A stretch of DNA of 64,000 nucleotides from NCBI GenBank assembly GCA_936432065.2, contig OW386285.2, positions 413,742,547 through 413,806,546 of the forward strand, read 5' to 3'. Position 1 is the stretch's first letter; each line of letters begins with the position of its first letter. The notes beneath the pieces were generated by a model. It worked only from the letters and a program-made list of their open reading frames with translations. It was not told the DNA's origin and searched no databases. The DNA comes from Rutpela maculata (lineage: Eukaryota; Arthropoda; Insecta; Coleoptera; Cerambycidae). This document shows positions 34,600 through 43,989 of the stretch, piece after piece. Made by a program: the position numbers and the translations under genes.

Positions 34600-37245
34600 T
34601 ATTTACGGAACCATGTCCATTACAACAGCATACATTTGCATTTACAGAAACTGAGTATATACACAATATATAACACGTACTTACTAAAACAAACTAATAA
34701 CAGACATACAATATGACATAGAATATACAAACAATGACAATATTATTTAGGTGAACCAACTGACATATATTGAACATTAACAATAGTGGTATCACTGGTA
34801 CAAAATGCGACGGGCCTGTTTGCAGAATGCGCTGTAATTAATATTAAACGTATCGATATGCTCCCTCCGTAAATGTTATAGTTATTAATCATTCTATTCA
34901 AAGGTGTGTGACTTCCATAAGAGGTTCGGTGAAACTTTGGTTTAAAACTTAGTGGGTTCCTGGTATTCCTAGGTGGAACATGAATATTAATTTCAGACAA
35001 AAGATACGGTGAGTTAATTGATTAACTTATAAATGAAGCTTAAATCGTAGAATATACGTCGCTGGTTGAGGGCAGGTAAATTGAGATATGCGGCAGCATC
35101 GATGGTATCCAAATGGACTCCTTGTAGTGTGAGCTTATAGCAAGCTTGCTTTAAAAATTTATGTTGCACATGTTCTAATCGAGAAATATGAGTTTCATAT
35201 GAAGGTACCCATGCCACTACACAATATTCAAGCTCCGATCTCACCAGCGAAATATATAACATACGATAAGCTTGTACACTCTTAAAACTTGAAGTAGATC
35301 TCTTTATGAAACCTAACATTTTGTTTGCTTTTGAGATCACATCATCGATGTTATTATTAAAGAGTCGAGTAAAACCCCAAGGTCTTTTACTTGATTGGCT
35401 TCATGAAGGTCATGGCCATTAAGCTGATATGTGACATTAGTAACTCTATTTATTTTTCTTGAAAATTTAATAAAATGACATTTATCAACGTTCAATGACA
35501 TCTCATTCTCATGGCACCAATCAGCAAATCTATCGAGGTCTTCTTGAATTATTTGGCAATCTTGTACATCAGACACCCTTGAATACATTTTTAAGTCATC
35601 CGCGAATAGTAGTATGTGACAGAAGTGAAATCACTCGCAAATATCGTTAATGAACAGATTGAATAACAATGGTCCCAGGTGAGAACCTTGAGGCACACCA
35701 GATGTAGGTGTGAATACGTTTGATAAGTGGCCATTAACTCTTACTTGGTGAGACCTATTTAATAAATATGAGGATAACCATTCCAGCAACATACCACCAA
35801 TCCCTACGCTAGATATCTTTTGGATTAACAATTCTATATTTACTTTATCTAAAGCCTTACTAAAATCCGTATATATTGCATGTACCTCGTTGCCCTCTTC
35901 CATGCAGTTTTGGGCATAATTTACAAGTGAAATCATGTTTGCTGCAGTAGACTTACCCGACTGAAATCCATACTGGTCGTTAATAATGACGTTTTTGAAT
36001 TGATGCGTTAAAAAACTTGTGACTATCTTCTCTAGTACTTTGGGAATTGCTGAGAGAATTGTTATTGGGCGATAGTTTGCTGGATTGGATTTATTTCCTG
36101 ATTTAAAAATGGGTGAGACATAAGTCTGTTTCCATTTATCTGGAAAGATTCCAGTGGTTAGCGATTTATAAAAAAGCATATATAACGGAGCTGATAGCGT
36201 GAATCTACATGTTTTCAATAGTAATGGAGGTATTTTGTCAGGCCCAGGGCCCTTGTTTGTGTCTAGATTACTCAGAATATCACATATAATCTCAACGGAA
36301 ATATTGACTCCAACAATGTTATTCGCTGTTGTTGAATTGATATTAATTTTCTTGTTATTTTTATTATTATAGTAGGTTTTAAAATTACTTGCAAACAAGT
36401 TTGCCACATTTGTACCACCAGGAATTTCCACGTTGTTGCCAATCATTGTAGAGGGAATGCTATTTTCATTGTGATTAATAATCTTAACATAATTCCAAAA
36501 ATTTTTAATACTGCTGGGAATACTATTTTCGACACTCTCTATATAACTTTCAAAATTTTGCTTGATTAATTTTTTGCATTCTTTACGTAAATCGCTAAAT
36601 TTACTATAATCCGTTCTACTACCAGACATTTTGTATAAACGGTGAACAATTTTTTTTTCAAATATTAAAGATTTGAGTTTTTCACTAAACCATAACGGGA
36701 ATTTTCTTAACTTGCACATATTTTTAGGAACATATAGATTTATTGCTTCGAAAAGAAGTACATAGAAAGCGTCTACAGCTTCATTTAAATTCTCAATTTG
36801 ATTAAGAAAATTCCAATCAATGGTGCTTAGATAATAATTTAATTGAACATAATCCGCATATTTGTAGTTATAAAAGTAGTCAGTAGGTGGCTCTAAATTG
36901 CTGTTAGTAATAGCATCTAACTTTACATTAATTGGTGGATGATGAATGTCACAGTTTATAAGAGGTGTAGATTCACATACATTAACATTTAAATCAGAAA
37001 AACACAGGTCGAGTAAAACACCTCTTGAATTTGACACACCATTAAATTGAGTTAAGTCTTGGTATATGAGATTGTCACAAAGTGTTTCTTCTGATAAGGT
37101 TTTGATATTCGTCGGGACGTAGCCTTGTTGTTCCTCAGTGGTGATCCACTTGATGTTCGGTAGATTGTAGTCACCCACAATTAAAGATTTATAGTTATTA
37201 AAGCGTTTTTTTAATGCTTGAAAGTTTGACACATGTTTTTTATAG
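34565..37245 (-). mobile_element. LINE 4, 5'-truncated
   Basis: Minus-strand LINE starting inside the endonuclease and ending with AATAAA (34600-34605, minus) plus a (TTA)n tail at 34568-34596. Confidence 0.85.
34743..37232 (-). pseudogene. LINE 4 ORF2: partial endonuclease and reverse transcriptase
   Basis: The first 533 codons (37232-35631) read LIVGDYNLPNIKW and NCDIHHPPI (endonuclease active-site blocks), then YRPITILSAIPKVLEKI, motif A IYTDFSKALDKVN and motif B TSGVPQGSHLGPLLFN. An in-frame TGA at 35631-35633 precedes motif C, which continues as LLFADDLKMYS in the same frame. Shifts follow near 35375 and 35015; the tail (PRNTRNPLSFKPKFHRTSYG) ends near 34870. Motif A has Leu where Phe is usual (KALDKV). 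The element is dead. Confidence 0.87.
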
Positions 37246-37324
37246 AATACTTAAGAATTGCAATCATTGATTGAGAATAGTGAGGATTAAAAAATGTTTG
37301 CACATTCAATACGAATAAAACAAA

Positions 37325-37787
37325 TCAATACTCCTCTGAATCACTCTCACTGCTGTATTCTAAATTATCTTCCTCTTCGGAAGTGCTATCTGAATGGTCT
37401 TCCAAATCTATATTTTCCTCAGATTCTCGAGCGTCATCGTTTTCATTTTCGTCTTTACAAATATCTGCCGAAAAATATTGAAAATCATTGACGTGAATAA
37501 AAGAGAATTCATGTAGAAATAAAAGATTATATGCATAGAATACCTGGAATTTCCTCGCTCTCATTTATGATACTTTCAATTTTCGGTAATTGATCGCCTT
37601 GAAACCACTTGAAAATATACATCTCATCATGTTCTCCCCATCCATAATCAGTTGGCAAAAACAAACTTGGCGTATGAAGATGTGCAAGACTCCACAATTG
37701 AGCAATGTAAGAAGTTCGCAAAAAATGCTGTTTCAATTCTGTCTTACATGGAGGTAACATAGATCCTTCGAAATTCTGGTTAATCTT
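37325..37787 (-). pseudogene. C-terminal part of an uncharacterised TE-linked protein, with intron
   Basis: Reads SMLPPCKTELKQHFLRTSYI, then DYGWGEHDEMYIFKWFQGDQ and LPKIES. This LPP....HFLR.......GW pattern is one I associate with a widespread uncharacterised invertebrate protein family whose C-terminus is cysteine-rich; the fragment at 59.1-60.1 kb has the same order (LPPTEEAAKEHSLRV, EEYGWK). A GT-AG intron (37465-37543, 79 bases) joins EEIPG to DICKDENEND and an acidic Ser/Glu tail (SESDSEEY, stop at 37325). No ATG is visible; the start here is the first sense codon after a stop. Fragment or 3' exons of a gene. Confidence 0.55.
37544..37787 (-). CDS. Exon of the fragment above, conserved block
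   Basis: The segment before the splice donor CCAG|GTATTC, phase 1. It includes the LPP..HFLR block and the GW block. Confidence 0.5.
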
Positions 37788-38099
37788 CAAGACATCTTAT
37801 TTCTGATTGACATTATATGCCTTCATGAAAGTAGCTACGCGTACGACGCGTACGAGATTAGTATTCTTGATTCTTTTAGAACCGTATATATGACAAACAA
37901 ATTCCTTCAGGAATAGTAAAATTCTCTTCTAAATTTTCAGAGGTGCGTATTGAGAAATGTTTTGTATTAAAAAACATGCCTCCTGTTGTTTCAAATACAG
38001 AATATCTACATTTGAGCATCGATTAATGTATTACTTATAAAATATTTTGTTACTATTTGTGCATAATATGATTATCTAATATTTCATACACATATGATA

Positions 38100-38310
38100 G
38101 CCAGCTCCTGATAGCCAGCTACGGCTAATTTCCTGTGCCTCCAAGCGGACTGCAGTGCCCGGTGCGAGTGCAGGAACTCTGGTCTGAACTGCAGCATCAT
38201 GTGCCGAAGCTGTAGAGGATCCAGCTGCACAAACGGCCAGTCGTGGATATGGATGATGATCCGGACGACCTTACTTCCCAGTAGATCAATAATGTCAATT
38301 GTCTAGCATT
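38100..38310 (+). pseudogene. Cysteine-rich gene fragment, plus strand
   Basis: From 38136 the frame reads CLQADCSARCECRNSGLNCS, then IMCRSCRGSSCTNG, stop at about 38306. The C.C...GL.C....C..C.G..C.N pattern equals the tail of the family seen at 61.2 kb (CACRKIGLPCS). A likely frameshift lies just before it (LRLISC). The GC-rich patch stands out against its AT-rich neighbours. Confidence 0.6.
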
Positions 38311-39465
38311 GTCTGACAAGTTAAATTTCATTCAATAAATCTTATAAAACACCAATAATAAACAGGAATTCGCAACTGGTATCATCAGCGCAGCCAGGGC
38401 AGTTTCACCAGGCACATGATGCCGCCGCGCGGTGACACTTAAAGCGGCGTAGCTTCGTAACGGGTGACGCTACAGAGAAGGTAGACACACCAATGGAAAG
38501 CCCAAAGTATGAAGAGACATGTTTTGGAATTTTTTAAAATTTTTGAAATCTGGACAGCACTAGAACGGAAAATTATGAACAAAATATGCATGGTACATCT
38601 GAAATACGAACGGATATGCTTCTCCTAATCTTTTATGGTAATTTCGACCCAAATCGGACCAGTTTAGTAGCCTTGTTGGATTGAGGCGAAAAACAAAAAA
38701 ACGAAATTATTTTACCAGATGCGCAGCCTTCCACGCCCTTAATCCCCAGGATTGAAGTAGCGGACACCCGATTCTTCGATAAGCAATGAAAAAACAACCT
38801 GTACTGAAAAAATGAGCTATGTTGAAATGATGTAATTAAAATTGACGCTGCCTCCCAGACTATTATATTGTACAAGTGTTAGCCAGGGAAGTAGCGACAG
38901 TTTTCGTGAAATCATTTTTATAAAGCTAGATTTTTTCCCCAAGAAAGTTTAGATAGTATCTATGATGAAGGTGCAATTCTACCAATCTATAAGTTTTGCA
39001 AAAATGAGTAAAAAATTAAACATGTTGCAAGAACGAATATCAATTTTCTGAAATGTCACAAAATGCTACTTTTGATTCGTTCGTGCCGAGCCGAATTTTC
39101 GAATTTCGCCGTGCAATTTACTATCAGGTTGATCTGGAAGACTTCCTCTTTACGTTGGGACATCGTACGACCGTCCCAATGGTGTTTTTCGAAAAATATG
39201 AACGTGTCAAGATTGCATGTTTTTGCAATTTTTTCGGCTCCCAAATGCAAGCTGTTTTTTGCTATTTTTCGCAGATATCTCCGAAACGGTGAGAGTGAAC
39301 TCAAAATAATTTTCCACCACGAACTTTTTAATCTTGGCTCCTACGCCAAATAGGCCAGGCAACTGATAGCAGAATATTTTAGAACATATCACAACAACTA
39401 AAGTAGGAAAAATAATCCGAACCAGGTGAAATGGGGGGGGGGGGGGGTTTAGAGATGAAAAACGG
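38311..39465. other. Non-coding stretch with a DNA-element end
   Basis: 38847-38870 (CGCTGCCTCCCAGACTATTA) matches the terminus of the inverted-repeat element at 15911-17744. ORFs at 39053-39392 overlap on both strands and resemble nothing. A G run (12 or more) lies at 39434-39447. Confidence 0.45.
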
Positions 39466-39628
39466 TTTTTTTTGCGATTTATGGCTTAACTACGCATCCT
39501 ATCGAAAAAAGTTAATCATAAAAGTTGTAGATAATAAAGGAATCAACTACAACAGCATTTTTATCCTAACCTCAAAATTTTTCGAGATACACGCAATAAA
39601 CCACTTTTTCGGTTTTTTATTTTTTTAT
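39466..39628 (+). repeat. Repeat E, copy 1
   Basis: Inverted relative to 43543-43694 (GCTTAACTACGCATCCTATC, AAAAATTTTCGAG or its complement, GTATCTCG). Confidence 0.75.
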
Positions 39629-39654
39629 TCCACATTAATGTCTTGCCAGGATGG

Positions 39655-39997
39655 TGTATTTAACACTCTCGTTTATCGAAGTCGTGTCATGGGTATAGAG
39701 GTCCCTACTGTTAAGATAGTGGTACTGATTATAGGAGCCCTCGGTGGAACGAGACACACACTGCTTTCAGAACTTAAGATCATACCGGCATGCCGAAATT
39801 CGGCAGAGGTCTTAGCCGGCAGAATGCAGAAGGCTGTCATCCTCGGTTCATTACGTCTGCTCAGGGCACACGATTCGCGGACCCAGTAGTCACTCACCCC
39901 ACGGGCGTGGGGAGTGGCTACCGGTACTACCAGCTCCCCTCTGTGAGTGTCGGAGCCACAGAGTTTAAAGGGTGACTGGCTTTTACAAAAAAAAAAT
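39655..39997 (+). pseudogene. R2-like LINE C-terminus and 3' UTR
   Basis: The frame ending at 39889 reads VLIIGALGGTRHTLLSELK, IPACRNSAEVLAGRMQKAV, ILGSLRLLRAHDS; this style (MQKAVILGTLR..R) is the C-terminus of R2-like LINE proteins. The 3' UTR (39890-39987) has a strong hairpin (39886-39921) and ends in poly-A followed by the (TAATGATAA)n array. The rest of the element is missing on the 5' side. Confidence 0.75.
39886..39921 (+). other. 3' UTR hairpin of the R2-like LINE
   Basis: GTAGTCACTC.CCCC pairs with GGGGAGTGGCTAC around a loop containing GGGC. It overlaps the stop codon. R2-type elements use structured 3' RNA for recognition by their own reverse transcriptase; the role here is inference. 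Confidence 0.6.
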
Positions 39998-40275
39998 AAT
40001 GATAATAATGATAATAATGATAATAATGATAATAATGATAATAATGATAATAATGATAATAATGATAATAATGATAATAATGATAATAATGATAATAATG
40101 ATAATAATGATAATAATGATAATAATGATAATAATGATAATAATGATAATAATGATAATAATGATAATAATGATAATAATGATAATAATGATAATAATGA
40201 TAATAATGATAATAATGATAATAATGATAATAATGATAATAATGATAATAATGATAATAATAATAATAATAATAA
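39988..40275. repeat. Minisatellite (TAATGATAA)n, about 30 units
   Basis: Nearly perfect 9-bp array of about 270 bases ending in pure AAT. It probably grew from a LINE tail. ORFs reading NDN, MII or LLS/YYH repeats across it are artefacts. Confidence 0.97.
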
Positions 40276-41320
40276 GGAGGCAGAGGACTTGTAGACATAA
40301 AGGAGCTCTACTACAAACAAGTTGTCAAACTCAAAAAGTACTTCCGAGAGAAAGCTTCATCGCCTCCACTACATGAAGCCATTGTAGCACTAGATAAACA
40401 CTCAGCAGTCCGTCTCGGCGAGGAAGAAGGGAGAGAACCACGAAGTGTCAACGATTTAAAAGACCAGTGGTTGGCTAAGCACCTACATGGAAGATATCCC
40501 AACCAACTCTCGAAATCATGTCAGGAAACTTCCACCGAATGGCTACGAAAAGGTTACCTTTATGATGAGACTGAAGGATTCATAGTAGCAATTCAAGACA
40601 ACGTTATTGCGACAAGGAATCACATTAATCTCTATGTCGAATGTGTCACAAGTATTCAGAAACAATTGAACATATCATAGCTATCTGTACACTTCTACCG
40701 CCGACTGAATACTTAAAACGACACAACTTAACAGCCAACATAGTCCATCAAGAGCTGGCGATATTATACAGCCTACAGCAACAACGTGAACAATATTTCA
40801 AATATGTACCATTGCCTGTATTAGAAAATGATACGTACCGCTTGTACTGGGACACCACAATTCTCACAGATAGGCCAATAGCGAACAACAGGCCGGATAT
40901 AACAGTGGCGAATAAGAAAGATGAGGTTGGCTTTTTTACCGACATCGCACACCCGAGTGATCAGAACCTGGAGAAGACAGAAAGAGAGAAGATCAATAAA
41001 CATTACGAACTTTCCAAAGAATTCAGAAAATTATATAAATTAAAAACGGTACTTACCATTCCACTAGTCATTTCAGCTACTGGGCTAACCACGAACAACA
41101 TAGAAAAAATTAATATCAAAGAGAAAGGCATACTCACAACTATGCAAAAGTCAGTGATATTAGAAACGTGTAGGATAGTAAGACACTAAACTTATCAGAA
41201 CACACCCCAGCCTAAACAGCTAAGTAGAATCCGCGGGTGTTAACTGTCGAATCAACACCACAACTTAGTGATTGGTAAACGTAACCCCACTAAGTTGATA
41301 ACCCATTTGGAGAAGAAAAA
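40276..41320 (+). pseudogene. R2-like LINE, C-terminal half with zinc knuckle
   Basis: From 40276 the frame is open: GGRGLVDIKELYYKQVVKLK, HLHGRYPNQL, ETEGFIVAIQDNVIATRN. After a shift near 40645 it continues CRMCHKYSETIEHIIAIC (CCHC motif), YWDTTILTDRP, NRPDITV, then MQKSVILETCRIVRH, stop at 41187-41189. This is the C-terminal region of R2-like proteins (zinc knuckle plus the region of the restriction-like endonuclease, with PD-type NRPDI). The RT proper is missing. The 3' UTR runs to about 41320, then (TAA)n. It lies directly after the minisatellite. Confidence 0.82.
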
Positions 41321-41321
41321 G

Positions 41322-41490
41322 TAATAATAATAATAATAATAATAATAAAATCGCTTTACTTAGGAATAAAATTACAGTGTATTCCTAAACTAAGGCGAAG
41401 TCTAGCTTAATAGCTACTCAACTTATTTTACATTATAATAATTTAAATCTAATCTAAGTCTAATCCAACTTTAAGTAAAAAAGTCTTAAA
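41322..41490 (-). mobile_element. LINE 3' end fragment
   Basis: (TAA)n at 41322-41347, then, read on the minus strand, a UTR (AGCTATTAAGCTAG, GGAATA) matching 42400-42545 in inverted orientation. No coding part. 41490-41694 holds nothing recognised. Confidence 0.65.
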
Positions 41491-41694
41491 TTAAATGCCA
41501 CCAAAAGTGCAGGGCACCTATTGTGCTTTACTTCTAATAAAACACGAAGGCAAATATAAAGATCGCTATCAATGGGCAATACTTGCCCATTCTACATGAA
41601 GCAAAAAATTTAGGTCTTATTTTTGATTATATGTGCGGATGTATGTGTATGTGGGTATATATACACATATTTGCTTTTTCTTAGTCTTTAATTT

Positions 41695-42382
41695 TACTTC
41701 CACATCCAGTGGAAGTATAGTAACGACAAAAATTTTTTTTTAAATTTTTATTGTTCAAATAGGCTTAGAATGTCATGAAACGTCGAGATTATAAGTTTGA
41801 GCGAAAAAAATATTTTTGTCTGTCGGTCTGTCTGTCTGTAACTTTTTTGTGCGCCCGTTTACTATGGAACCGTTTGAGATATTGACTTGAAATTTGGTAC
41901 ACATATGTACTTTAACGAGATCTAGACCTAGATTATATTTTCATCTAGTTCCGTCGAAGGGTTGGGGGGTAAATTGGGGTAAATTTGGGGTAAATAGATG
42001 GATCAAGCAGGTAAGAGTCAATAAAATTGGTATTTAGTATATACAAGAGAAGCTAAGGTCTCAAAAAAAAATTTTGGCATTAGCCACCCCCATTACCACC
42101 CCCACTCCATTATTAAAGGGGATGAATAAAAAATGTGATTCAGTGTGTGTACAAGAACCAAAAACCTCGAAATATTTTTTTACTTCATCCACCTCCACTA
42201 CCACCCCCCATCACCACCCCCACCCCACTACCGATGTGGGGTATCGTTTTATGGGTTTTTGGCGTAGAGGATTTCAATTATTATATTATTAGACAATTAT
42301 TTCCACATACAAAATTTTTTCGTTGTGGGTGACGGATAGAAAATCTGGACGTGGAAGTAGTGATTCCTTGGGCAGCGATTTT
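41695..42382. mobile_element. Repeat A, full copy
   Basis: Collinear with 9690-10388; ends TACTTCCACATCCAG and CTGGACGTGGAAGTA. The CCACCCC-rich segment is near 42185-42230. Confidence 0.8.
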
Positions 42383-42399
42383 TATGTTTAATTCTATAC

Positions 42400-42585
42400 T
42401 ATATGTTTAGTTTTGTTTTACTTAAAGTTAGATTAGACTTAGATTAGATTTAAATTATTATAATGTAAAAGGTTAAGTTGAGTAGCTATTAAGCTAAACT
42501 TCGCCTTAGTTTAGGAATATGCTGTAAATTTATTCCTAAATAAAGCCATTTTATTATTATTATCATTATTATTATTATTAAAAAC
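42400..42585 (+). mobile_element. LINE 3' end fragment
   Basis: UTR with AATAAA (42537-42543) and a (TTA)n tail; inverted copy of the family at 41322-41490. Confidence 0.65.
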
Positions 42586-42775
42586 ACACACCACAGATAG
42601 TAGACAACTCCCAAATCCAAAGCCAAGGCTGTGCGGACATTTGGAAAAACGCAGACATACATCCACACCCACCGGTGTTGTCAATACCGGGGCTGGAGGT
42701 CGAACCCAGAGCGCGATAGAAAGTTGATCAGCATATTCGCCACTCAATACGACTTAAACGATTGAGCTACTGCTT
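42582..42775 (-). mobile_element. tRNA-derived SINE head (putative)
   Basis: The minus strand from 42773 reads GCAGTAGCTCAATCG, then GGGTTCGACCTCCAGCCCC about 53 bases on. TAGCTCAATCG (42769-42759) fits the pol III A box and GGTTCGACCTC (42706-42696) nearly fits the B box. The body ends at the AAT-type tail near 42582. Not a functional tRNA: spacing is too long and pairing too poor. Confidence 0.55.
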
Positions 42776-42795
42776 ATTATTATTATTATTATTAT

Positions 42796-43259
42796 TAATT
42801 GTATGTTCACTACAAAATGTAAATATATTAAAATCATGTATTAAAAAGTACATTTATTATTTTTACAAAAAATTATTTATATTATGTTTAATAATTAAAA
42901 TTAACAAAGCAATTCTTATCAATTTTTACAATTTGAAAATTATTAACAATCAAAATTAACAGTGAATATACTTAAATTATCAAATAAATAAAAATGCAGT
43001 CATTTATACGCCGTACCAATACCGTTACAATAGAAGGCATAGAAATCAAGATCATACTTTTTTATTTGTTTAATAATTCAAACGTGGTTGAGGAATGTAA
43101 TTAATTATTAATTATTTTACTTATTGTTTGCAGCATACATTGATATTACAAAATTATATTAATTGTAATAAATAATAACAAATTTTTGACAATAATTAAA
43201 AAACAACGAAAAAGGGCATTTTTTCGGAATTTTCGATTTTCCGGCAATTTTTTCCATTG

Positions 43260-43313
<54 letters not shown>

Positions 43314-43542
43314 TATTGAAAGTAGAAGTAAAAACAAAAAAAAATTTGCCCTGTTCGAACTCTATCGGTTAAGTACTTTTATGAGGAATCGCAGTTGAAA
43401 ATTTCACTTTTTTTTTTTAAATTGAATTAGACAACACAACCGTCAAATATTTTGCTCCAAAAAAATGGTGCTTATGTGGGACACCAAAAGGTATACTTTC
43501 ACCAAGTTTGAGCTAAATCGAATTATTTTTGTGGAAGAAAAA
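42796..43542. other. AT-rich stretch with (TA)n microsatellite
   Basis: No gene. A (TA)n run of about 47 bases lies at 43263-43310; ORFs reading IYIYIY come from it. Confidence 0.7.
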
Positions 43543-43694
43543 AATAAAAAACCGAAAAAAGGGTTTCTTGCGTGTATCTCGAAAAATTTTGAGGTTAGGA
43601 TAAAAATGCTCTCCAGAGAAGTTGAAGATGTCTGAATTACCTACAACTTTTATAATTAACTTTTTTCGATAGGATGCGTAGTTAAGCTATAAAT
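43543..43694 (-). repeat. Repeat E, copy 2
   Basis: Inverted copy of 39466-39628. Confidence 0.75.
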
Positions 43695-43989
43695 CGATGC
43701 AGCAAAGGAATGGAACAATTATTAGGCGGATTTAATACATAAATACTATCATAAATATAATACAGAAACAAATTTATATTAGGATATATGCACGATAAGG
43801 CATATACTCACCTAAGCATACAAATGCACACATATACATTCTGTATACACATAAACACAACATTACATACACACCTATACATACATATTTATATATATAT
43901 AACATAATTCGTTACCCAACAGATTCATTATCAATTAGAATTTAAAAAAAAAAAATATAGAATAAAACTATAGAATGAAATACAATAGT

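Noticed and set aside
39672..40376. Long ORFs of 115-215 aa on both strands over the minisatellite (Leu-Ser, Tyr-His, Asn-Asp and Met-Ile repeats)
   Set aside because: All are translations of the 9-bp array (TAATGATAA)n; only the R2-like tail ending at 39889 is real coding homology.
42582..42775. A true tRNA gene
   Set aside because: A-B spacing too long, no acceptor stem pairing, and the body continues beyond the B box into a repeat tail.
43146..43398. ORFs with IYIYIY runs
   Set aside because: Translations of a (TA)n microsatellite.
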